From contig NZ_JADGDZ010000032.1 in NCBI RefSeq assembly GCF_016744625.1, positions 1-34,017 of the forward strand: a stretch of 34,017 nt of DNA. The letters run 5' to 3'. Shown in pieces: positions 26,801 through 32,717 of the stretch; position 1 is the stretch's first letter; every line of letters begins with the position of its first letter. Below the pieces are notes generated by a model, which did no database searches, was not told where the DNA came from, and worked only from the letters and a program-made list of their open reading frames with translations. Origin of the DNA: Winogradskyella sp. (GTDB lineage: Bacteria > Bacteroidota > Bacteroidia > Flavobacteriales > Flavobacteriaceae). The position numbers were made by a program, and so were the translations under genes.

Positions 26801-28188
26801 ACGATGAGAATTATAAGTTGACCAAAAATGGCTGAATTCATCATTTTTGAAGCGCTTTCAAAGGTTATTTTATCTTTAATAGCTTGTGCTTCTGTTTTAT
26901 TAAGAGCAGAAATCTCAACTTGTTTTCTTGTAATCTGAAAGGCAATAAATTCTACTATAATAACGGCTCCATCAATTATAATTCCGAAATCAATAGCGCC
27001 TAAACTCATTAGATTGGCGTCTACACCAAAAATGTACATTAAGGATATTGCAAATAATAAACATAAGGGAATTACGGAAGCAACGACCAAACCAGAACGC
27101 CAATTACCCAACAATAAAACCACAACAAAAACAACGATTAGACAACCTAAAATGAGATTTTCGGTAACGGTAAAAGTTGTTTTAGCAATTAATTCACTTC
27201 GATCTAAAAAGGCATTGATGTAAACGCCTTTTGGTAATGATTTAGAAATAAAGTTAACACGTTCTTTAACAGCTTCAATTACTTCTTTAGAATTTGCTCC
27301 TTTGAGCATCATTACTTGTCCTAAAACTTTTTCACCTTCTCCATTTCCTGTAATTGCACCAAATCGCGTTGCACTTCCAAATCCAACTTTGGCAACATCA
27401 TTTATATATATAGGAAGCCTATTGTTGGTTGTAATTACAATATTTCTAATATCATCAAGAGATGATACTAAGCCATCACCACGAATAAAATAAGCCTGAT
27501 TTACCTTTTCTATATATCCACCGCCTGCAACACTATTATTTAGTTCGAGAGCATTAAAAACTTCTTTTGCAGTAATATTCATTGCATTAAGCTTGTCTGT
27601 ATTTAGTGCAACTTCATACTGTTTTAAAAATCCTCCCCAAGTATTTACTTCTACCACTCCTGGAATTCCGGATAACTGTCGTTTTACAATCCAATCTTGT
27701 ATTGTGCGCAGGTCTTCAGCATTATAATCATCTTTATATTCTGGTTCTACATCTAAAATATACTGGTAGATTTCACCTAGTCCTGTAGTTATTGGACCCA
27801 TTTCTGGTTCTCCGAATCCCTTTGGAATTTTCTCAGATGCGGATTTAATTTTTTCGGCAATGAGTTGACGTGGAAGATAAGTTCCGATGTCATCATCGAA
27901 TACAATTGTAACTACAGATAGACCAAACTTAGAAACAGATCTAATTTCTTGTACACTCGGTAAATTTGCCATTTCTAATTCTACAGGATAGGTTATAAAC
28001 TGTTCCATATCTTGTGTAGAAAGATTACGAGAAGTCGTAATAACTTGTACTTGGTTATTGGTTACATCTGGTACTGCACCAATAGAAATTTGAGAAAGTG
28101 AATACAACCCAAAAGCAATAATAAATGACGTAAATAGTAGAATAATTAGCTTATTCTTTAAACTGAATTTTATAATATATGATAACAT
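23851..28188 (-). CDS. CzcA/CusA-type heavy-metal RND pump fused to a TolC-like outer-membrane factor
   Basis: The product has 1445 residues. Residues 1 to ~1035 form a complete HME-RND pump with twelve membrane helices and two periplasmic loops. The proton-relay helix reads DFGIIIDGAVIIVE (from Asp400), the pattern usual for pumps of divalent ions (Zn, Co, Cd, Ni) rather than Cu/Ag. After LPVLYAYFNRF comes a polar linker, a hydrophobic segment SITLLVLIGLCSFNSFG (~1052-1068) that looks like a signal peptide with a possible cut before Gln1069, then ~377 residues of TolC/CusC-like coiled-coil sequence (TIAIENNSGINASRLKVKQ, RRFELGETNYLEKITA, LENAYDIKLNHLENL). Pump and exit duct are thus one reading frame. 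Similar fused forms occur in other Bacteroidota. No frameshift or stop is seen at the junction. Confidence 0.9.
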   Translation of the reverse strand: MLSYIIKFSLKNKLIILLFTSFIIAFGLYSLSQISIGAVPDVTNNQVQVITTSRNLSTQDMEQFITYPVELEMANLPSVQEIRSVSKFGLSVVTIVFDDDIGTYLPRQLIAEKIKSASEKIPKGFGEPEMGPITTGLGEIYQYILDVEPEYKDDYNAEDLRTIQDWIVKRQLSGIPGVVEVNTWGGFLKQYEVALNTDKLNAMNITAKEVFNALELNNSVAGGGYIEKVNQAYFIRGDGLVSSLDDIRNIVITTNNRLPIYINDVAKVGFGSATRFGAITGNGEGEKVLGQVMMLKGANSKEVIEAVKERVNFISKSLPKGVYINAFLDRSELIAKTTFTVTENLILGCLIVVFVVVLLLGNWRSGLVVASVIPLCLLFAISLMYIFGVDANLMSLGAIDFGIIIDGAVIIVEFIAFQITRKQVEISALNKTEAQAIKDKITFESASKMMNSAIFGQLIILIVFIPILSLSGIEGKMFKPMALTFSFALIGAMLFCFSYVPVVAALVLKPTKSTKKNISVRLMNWLNKLYEPIIDWALQSKKFVLGLAALLMAFSFYLFTMMGGEFVPTLDEGDFVIQPVLKTGTSLSKTVKITTNIETILIENFPEVKQVVTRIGAAEVPTDPMSMEESDVIITLKPKSEWVSASSKDELANKFKEALSIIPGMEVEFTQPIEMRFNELITGVRADIAIKIFGEDLGILSKKGSEIKSLIENVEGAADIIVEKIDGLPQMSVKYNRSKIARYGLNIQDLNNMLSMGFSGKNIGSVFEGEKRFDLVVRLDKAKRQDIDNIKNLYVDLPNGGKIPMSELASITYQKGAAKISRDDTKRRIVVGINVRNRDLESVVNDIQALINENIDLPVGYNIAYGGQFENLQTAKSRLLIAVPIALILIFVLLYFAFNSIKEALLIFSAIPLAAVGGILLLWVRDMPFSISAGVGFIALFGIAVLNGIVLIEHFKELKNKGYDNMETLIKQGTKDRLRAVLLTATAAALGFLPMAISTNAGAEVQRPLATVVIGGLFTATLLTLIVLPVLYAYFNRFSDKSKNLSPNKSSSITLLVLIGLCSFNSFGQNSEKILEDLITIAIENNSGINASRLKVKQSDALINSAFNFDKTQIYYSYDQNNIANNNKPIGVFGVQQDFLFPTVYSTQKKVNKASLDVESSNYSIKEKALKRNITSYYYKYLYTVQKEQVYQKLDSLYHNFSKVAQRRFELGETNYLEKITAKSKQRRVNLNLIKAKEDVTIAYNQLISIVQNKDSITVAKIPLAKAALDIVNIKESPEIAYYSNTISLLETKRRLEKQQLLPDISLEYFLGTNSGINTNLYGYQIGLKIPILFSGKSSRIKASKIAKTIAVEKYQNFEIELNTKFNVLTSQLNQHQKALDYYEQEGADLSNEILKTANSSFKNGEIDFYQYILSLENAYDIKLNHLENLNTYNQTVITINYLTF

Positions 28189-28259
28189 AATTCATTGAAT
28201 TAAATAGTGTCAACTCATTGTATAATAAGTTGAAATAAATAAAATTTGATAAAAATGAA

Positions 28260-28658
28260 TTATGCCTGTTTGGGAGGCTGTAAAAGTTCTTTTTCGTGTA
28301 ATGACGAATAAAGATTGAAGTAATGAAAATTAGATTCCGTTGTATCTATAATTTCAATAGCATTAGAATAAAAAGGTAAAATTGAGGGTAGAAAAGCTAC
28401 AACCGAAGACATATGACCTTGACATTGAAAAGGTAATTCCTCATGATCTTTCTGCTCTTCCTGATGTTTTTTACTGTGCTCTGCTTTTAGTTCACCATAA
28501 TGTTTGGATAAAAAGATAAAAAAATTATCGCCATATTCTTGTTGGTGAAACTGAGCATGTTCCATCAATTCGTCTAATTGCATAATATCATCAGCTCCAA
28601 TATTGAAACTTTGAAATAGCATCAGTGCAGAAAGTGATATGGCAAATAGTTTACTCAC
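28260..28658 (-). CDS. Small exported His-rich protein heading the metal-efflux operon
   Basis: The product has 132 residues from a GTG at 28658. A short signal peptide (SKLFAISLSALMLFQSFNIGA) is followed by a hydrophilic helical region with many histidines: His34, 38, 53, 61, 65, 72 and 82, plus Cys79. The segment HAQFHQQEYGDNFFIFLSKH is followed by HSKKHQEEQKDH. A second hydrophobic stretch (SVVAFLPSILPFY) and the terminal LLQPPKQA complete it. I do not recognise a named family. Its position 71 bases upstream of the RND pump gene, with the same strand, suggests a periplasmic metal-binding or sensing helper. The start is uncertain, because the -7 element predicts a transcript beginning almost at the GTG. 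Confidence 0.75.
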   Translation of the reverse strand: MSKLFAISLSALMLFQSFNIGADDIMQLDELMEHAQFHQQEYGDNFFIFLSKHYGELKAEHSKKHQEEQKDHEELPFQCQGHMSSVVAFLPSILPFYSNAIEIIDTTESNFHYFNLYSSLHEKELLQPPKQA

Positions 28659-28663
28659 AATGA

Positions 28664-28671
28664 CAAAGTTA
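28664..28671 (-). promoter_or_regulatory. Promoter -7 element of the RND efflux operon
   Basis: The minus strand reads TAACTTTG, an exact TAnnTTTG match, only six bases before the GTG at 28658. The implied transcript is nearly leaderless, so either the motif is fortuitous or the start codon is unusual. Confidence 0.4.
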
Positions 28672-28819
28672 GTGAATTTATAATTGAAAAATTGAATATT
28701 TCATAATGTTGATTTTACATAAAATATTGCAATAATGAGCATATTCAAACGTCTTTATCAAAATTAATATTTTGTTAATTGTGGCATGATTTAGGTATTT
28801 GTATGATTAAATTTAATCT

Positions 28820-29254
28820 ATGAAATCTATTCTATTCACGTTAATTTTCTGCTTCGCATCACTTTTTTATACGTTAGAAGCGCAAGTTCAAGTTGTAAAA
28901 GATTCTTTAAGTATTAGTAAGATTGTCGGGTACCAGCAAAAAATTGTTTTTGAAGACTATGAAATAAAATTTAAGAAGGTAGTTGTAGATTCTAGATGTC
29001 CAAAAAATGTGATGTGCGTTAGAGCAGGTGAGGCAGAAGTTTTAGTTTCAATTTATAAAAACGGAAACTTTATTGAAGATAAAAAAATTAGAATTGATGC
29101 TAGTGGCTGTGTTATGGAATCTAACAATTTAGCCTTTAACACTAAAACCTTTAAAATTTATGGATTTGCTTTAACACCTTATCCAGGAGGTGTAAATGAT
29201 ATTGCAGATAAAGAATATGAATTAGAAATTGTTTTAAAGCCTAAAAGCTTATAA
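28820..29254 (+). CDS. Hypothetical secreted protein with conserved cysteines
   Basis: The 144-residue protein has a signal peptide (MKSILFTLIFCFASLFYTLEAQ). The mature part is beta-rich. It contains DSRCPKNVMCVRAGEAEV (Cys60 and Cys66) and later DASGCVMES (Cys97). The RCPxxxxC...AGEA pattern occurs in other small secreted bacterial proteins, but I know no function for it. It stands alone between the divergent metal-efflux operon and the convergent Feo genes, followed by a probable terminator. A role in metal or stress handling would be a guess from location. Confidence 0.85.
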   Translation: MKSILFTLIFCFASLFYTLEAQVQVVKDSLSISKIVGYQQKIVFEDYEIKFKKVVVDSRCPKNVMCVRAGEAEVLVSIYKNGNFIEDKKIRIDASGCVMESNNLAFNTKTFKIYGFALTPYPGGVNDIADKEYELEIVLKPKSL

Positions 29255-29263
29255 TAATAAGAT

Positions 29264-29284
29264 TCCTTTTTTCAAAAGGATTTT
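29264..29284 (+). terminator. Probable terminator after the small secreted protein gene
   Basis: TCCTTTT (29264-29270) and AAAAGGA (29274-29280) form a 7-bp stem with a TTC loop followed by TTTT. It lies ten bases after the stop at 29254 and just overlaps the stop of the convergent small Feo gene. Confidence 0.5.
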
Positions 29285-29426
29285 AATGACATCCACAGCC
29301 ATCATCGCTTCCACAAGCTTTGGTGGTTTTTGCTTTTTTAGGTTTCCAGACAAATTTTTTAACTAAGAATATTAGCGCAATTGCTAGCACAGAAAAAACT
29401 AATATGTTTTGAATAACTGTATTCAT
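29283..29426 (-). CDS. FeoB-associated Cys-rich membrane protein (47 residues)
   Basis: This small frame encodes one transmembrane helix, VIQNILVFSVLAIALIFLV (residues ~4-22), then a basic stretch KKFVWKPKKAKTTK and the C-terminal Cys-rich tail ACGSDDGCGCH. This is the typical layout of FeoB-associated Cys-rich membrane proteins. Its ATG directly follows the FeoB stop codon (TAG then ATG), so it is translated in the same operon. The tail may hand over or bind ferrous iron at the FeoB channel mouth, or take part in assembly; neither has been settled for this family. Confidence 0.9.
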   Translation of the reverse strand: MNTVIQNILVFSVLAIALIFLVKKFVWKPKKAKTTKACGSDDGCGCH

Positions 29427-31526
29427 CTATTTTAATGCTTGAAAAGCTACTAATGCTACAATATACGCAAAAGCACTCATTAATACGAGTTGATACATTG
29501 GCCATTTCCATGAATTGGTCTCACGTTTTACAATGGCTAATGTGCTCATACATTGCATTGCAAACGCGTAAAATAGTAGTAAAGAAATTCCTGAGGCAAA
29601 GTTAAATAAAGGCTTTCCGCTTTTAACATTGACTTCTTTGGCCATTCTATTAGTAATCGTTTCAACCTTATCATTTCCTACACTATAAATCGTAGCTAAA
29701 GTTCCAACAAACACTTCTCGGGCAGCAAAAGAACTAACTATAGCAATCCCTATTTTCCAATCATAACCTAGTGGTCTAATAGCAGGTTCAATGGCGTGTC
29801 CTGCAATACCAATAAATGAATGTTCTAGTTTATGAGATGCGATTTTTTGTTGCAATTCATCGTCATCTAAGCTTTCCGAGGCATACTGTTCAGTTACAAT
29901 TTGTTCTGCATTATTAAAGTCTTCGCCTGGTCCATAAGAAGCTAAAAACCACAATACAATCGAAATTGCAAGAATAATTTTACCAGCTCCAAAGACAAAG
30001 GATTTTGTCTTTTCTAATACAGTTAATGCGACATTCTTAAACATTGGTAATTTGTAGTTAGGCATTTCTACAATAAAGAATGTTTTACTTCTTATTTTAA
30101 GTATTTTATTTAAAATCCAAGCAGATCCAACTGCTGCCCCAAAACCTATAAGGTATAGAAGCATTAAGGTTAATGCTTGATAGCTTAAGCCCAAAACTCG
30201 TCCTTCAGGAATAACCAAAGAAATTATAATTAAATAAACAGGAAGTCTTGCAGAGCACGTGGTAAAAGGTGTTACTAAAATGGTAATTAAGCGTTCTTTC
30301 CAACTTTCAATATTACGAGTTGCCATAATCGCTGGTATAGCACAAGCAGTACCAGAAATTAAAGGCACAACACTTTTGCCACTAAGACCAAAACGTCGCA
30401 TAATACGGTCCATTAAAAATACTACACGACTCATATAACCACTCTCTTCAAGTATAGAAATGAATAGAAATAGAAATGCAATTTGAGGAATAAAAATAAC
30501 AATACCACCAAGTCCTGCAATGATACCTTCTGCTAAGAGATTTGTAAATGCTCCTTCAGGTAAAGTGTTTTTTGTCCACTCGCTTAATGAGGCGAATGTA
30601 CTATCAATAAAATCCATTGGTATGCTAGACCAATCGTATATAGCTTGAAAAATAGTAAGTAAAATAATTCCGAAGATTAAATAACCCCAAACTTTATGAG
30701 TTAAAACTCTATCGAGTTTTATGCGTAAATCTTTAGCTGATTTAAGGTCAATAGTTTGCCCTTTTTTAAGCGTTTCGTTAATAAACTGGTAACGCTTTAT
30801 AGTTTCTTTTTGTTGAAGTCGTTTTAAATCTGTTTTAGACTTGGTCTTAAAGTCTTCAACTTTGTCAAAAGTCTTTCTATCGGTTTTACCAAAATTGACA
30901 TCTTGTGTAATTACTAACCAAAGCTTGTATAATAACTGATTCGGAAACGCTTTTCTTAAATTATCAAAATAGGGTACATCTATTGAAGAGGCATCCATGC
31001 ATGGTTTTGTGGAAAGCTCTTTATAACTACGGATTAGTTCCTTCAGCCCATCAATTCCTTTATTTTTTCGCGTACTAATTAGAGCAATTTTAGTTTCTAA
31101 TTGCTCTTCGAGATACTCTATATCTAGAGAAATGCCTTTGTAAGCCATTCTATCAGACATATTAATTACTAAGATTGTAGGAATTTCTAAATCCTTAATC
31201 TGAGTAAATAACAAAAGATTACGTTTTAAGTTCTCAACATCACTTACAACAACTGCAACATCAGGAAAATCCTTATCAGTCTTATTTAGAAGTAACTCAA
31301 TCACCACATTTTCATCAAGCGAAGAAGCATTTAAGCTATAAGTTCCTGGTAAATCAATGATATGAGCTTTTACACCACGTGGTAATTTGCAAATACCTTC
31401 TTTTTTTTCGACTGTAATGCCAGGATAGTTACCTACTTTTTGGTTAAGCCCAGTAAGTGCATTAAAAACAGATGTTTTTCCTGTATTAGGATTTCCTATT
31501 AAGGCAACATTAATCTGCTTACTCAT
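29427..31526 (-). CDS. feoB: Ferrous iron transporter FeoB
   Basis: The 699-residue protein is the main inner-membrane Fe(II) uptake protein. Its N-terminal G domain has G1 GNPNTGKTS (residues 11-19), the ITVEKKEG switch region, G3 DLPGTYSL (from Asp58) and G4 NMSD (122-125), followed by a helical GDI-like spacer (~170-265). The membrane part (~275-699) contains the two Gate motifs, with Cys in TACAIPAIMATR and in TTCSARLPVYLIII. Nothing appears truncated. It overlaps FeoA by eight bases and is followed without a gap by the Cys-rich partner, forming a feoA-feoB-accessory operon. Iron control through the DtxR-type regulator is possible, but no strong operator is visible upstream. Confidence 0.97.
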   Translation of the reverse strand: MSKQINVALIGNPNTGKTSVFNALTGLNQKVGNYPGITVEKKEGICKLPRGVKAHIIDLPGTYSLNASSLDENVVIELLLNKTDKDFPDVAVVVSDVENLKRNLLLFTQIKDLEIPTILVINMSDRMAYKGISLDIEYLEEQLETKIALISTRKNKGIDGLKELIRSYKELSTKPCMDASSIDVPYFDNLRKAFPNQLLYKLWLVITQDVNFGKTDRKTFDKVEDFKTKSKTDLKRLQQKETIKRYQFINETLKKGQTIDLKSAKDLRIKLDRVLTHKVWGYLIFGIILLTIFQAIYDWSSIPMDFIDSTFASLSEWTKNTLPEGAFTNLLAEGIIAGLGGIVIFIPQIAFLFLFISILEESGYMSRVVFLMDRIMRRFGLSGKSVVPLISGTACAIPAIMATRNIESWKERLITILVTPFTTCSARLPVYLIIISLVIPEGRVLGLSYQALTLMLLYLIGFGAAVGSAWILNKILKIRSKTFFIVEMPNYKLPMFKNVALTVLEKTKSFVFGAGKIILAISIVLWFLASYGPGEDFNNAEQIVTEQYASESLDDDELQQKIASHKLEHSFIGIAGHAIEPAIRPLGYDWKIGIAIVSSFAAREVFVGTLATIYSVGNDKVETITNRMAKEVNVKSGKPLFNFASGISLLLFYAFAMQCMSTLAIVKRETNSWKWPMYQLVLMSAFAYIVALVAFQALK

Positions 31527-31746
31527 TCGTAGTTTCTATTTGAATATGAATTGCAGTCTCTTTTCTAATCGCTAAATGAGAACCATTGATGTTTAAATAC
31601 ATTGGGTCAGCAAAAGGAGCAACTTGTACAAGCTCAACAGAATTACCAGGTAGGCAACCCATTTCGAGAAGTTTTAATGGAATGTGAATAGAAGATACAT
31701 CTGTTATAATACCTTGTTGTCCACGCTTTAAATCTGCAAGTGTCAA
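31519..31746 (-). CDS. feoA: FeoA-family ferrous iron transport protein
   Basis: The 75-residue SH3-like protein is needed for FeoB function in other bacteria. It reads as a single FeoA domain: MTLADLKRGQQGIITDV, the LLEMGCLPGNSVELVQVAPF core and a closing AIRKETAIHIQIE strand. It is cytosolic and likely contacts FeoB. Its end overlaps the FeoB start by eight bases, so the two are translationally coupled. A -7 element lies 33 bases upstream of the ATG. The SCO gene on the same strand is 97 bases upstream. Confidence 0.95.
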   Translation of the reverse strand: MTLADLKRGQQGIITDVSSIHIPLKLLEMGCLPGNSVELVQVAPFADPMYLNINGSHLAIRKETAIHIQIETTNE

Positions 31747-31778
31747 GCTTATTCTTATTTAGATTGATTTTAAAGAAG

Positions 31779-31786
31779 CAAAAGTA
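31779..31786 (-). promoter_or_regulatory. Promoter -7 element of the feo operon
   Basis: The minus strand reads TACTTTTG, an exact TAnnTTTG match, 33 bases before the FeoA ATG. A TTTT at 31809..31806 with 19-base spacing is a one-mismatch -33 element. Confidence 0.6.
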
Positions 31787-31843
31787 AGTGAAATTTATGA
31801 GTACGAAAAATAAGATAATAATTATTTGTAGGCTTTGACTTTT

Positions 31844-32524
31844 TTAGTAACCTCCAAAGTATTTTAAGGTTTTGATATCTTCCAAAAGTCTTTCAATATC
31901 TTCTGGTTGAGTGCCATCATAAAACCCTCTAATTTGCTGTTTCTTATCAATAAGCATAAAGTTTTCTGTATGGATCATATCAAACTCATCTCCATTGCCA
32001 TTTGTTTTTACAGCTAGGTAACTTTTTCTAGCTAGCTCATAGATTTGCTTTTTATTTCCAGTAACTAAATTCCATTTTCGGTCAATAACACCTTTTTTCT
32101 TGGCATATTTTTTTAACTGAGCGACACTATCAATCTTTGGTGTAACAGAATGAGAAAGTAACATGATGTCTTCATCGTTAATAATTTCTTTTTGAATTTG
32201 ACACATATGATCCGTCATTATTGGACATATAGTTTGACAAGTTGTAAAAAAGAAATCTGCAACATAAACCTTGTCTTTATAGTTGTTTTGAGTTACGGTT
32301 TCCCCATTTTGGTTGATTAAGCTAAAATCTCCAATCTTATGATATTTTTTTTGATGTTGAATAGTACTATCTACCAATTCTTCACTTACCATAGCTGGCT
32401 GATATATTGGTAGAGGCTGCTTTACATTTAATACATTGTATATAATAGCAATGATAATTATACATAGAATAGAAAAGAAGATTCCAAAGTTTTTATAACC
32501 TTTAAAAAACGAAAGAAAGGACAT
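31844..32524 (-). CDS. SCO1/SenC-family protein
   Basis: This encodes 226 residues from the ATG at 32524. A longer frame from 32593 would begin upstream of the promoter -7 element. An N-terminal membrane anchor (FGIFFSILCIIIIAIIYNVL, ~13-32) places a thioredoxin-like domain in the periplasm. The copper/redox motif is TTCQTICPIM (Cys96, Cys100) and the third ligand is His185 in IHTENF. SCO proteins deliver copper to the CuA site of cytochrome c oxidase or act as thiol oxidoreductases. It lies upstream of feoA on the same strand, an order that I recall from other flavobacteria. It has its own promoter. Confidence 0.94.
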   Translation of the reverse strand: MSFLSFFKGYKNFGIFFSILCIIIIAIIYNVLNVKQPLPIYQPAMVSEELVDSTIQHQKKYHKIGDFSLINQNGETVTQNNYKDKVYVADFFFTTCQTICPIMTDHMCQIQKEIINDEDIMLLSHSVTPKIDSVAQLKKYAKKKGVIDRKWNLVTGNKKQIYELARKSYLAVKTNGNGDEFDMIHTENFMLIDKKQQIRGFYDGTQPEDIERLLEDIKTLKYFGGY

Positions 32525-32550
32525 TGTTTTGTAATTTAATTTTAGGATTA

Positions 32551-32558
32551 CAAAGGTA
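32551..32558 (-). promoter_or_regulatory. Promoter -7 element of the SCO gene
   Basis: The minus strand reads TACCTTTG, an exact TAnnTTTG match, 26 bases before the ATG at 32524. This sets the start and rejects a 23-residue upstream extension. No clear -33 element is seen. Confidence 0.65.
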
Positions 32559-32684
32559 CGATTCGAGTCAATTTTTAAGGATACTTTTAACACAAAAATG
32601 TAATATAAATAGGTTGATTTATAAATCGGAGTTAAAAATAAATCGAATAGAAATACAATTATTTTCTAAGTTGCTTTAAAACCT

Positions 32685-32692
32685 TACTTTTG
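32685..32692 (+). promoter_or_regulatory. Promoter -7 element of rseP
   Basis: TACTTTTG matches TAnnTTTG and lies 25 bases before the ATG at 32718. TTTT at 32662-32665, 19 bases upstream, is a one-mismatch -33 element. Confidence 0.65.
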
Positions 32693-32717
32693 TCAATCGA
32701 AATTTGAAAATGACTTC

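Noticed and set aside
31758-31774. TTTAGATTGATTTTAAA upstream of feoA as a second DtxR-type operator
   Set aside because: Aligned with the 20-bp core of the palindrome, about 12 of 20 bases match, but nearly all are A/T and the right half lacks CTAA. This is not better than expected in such A/T-rich DNA.
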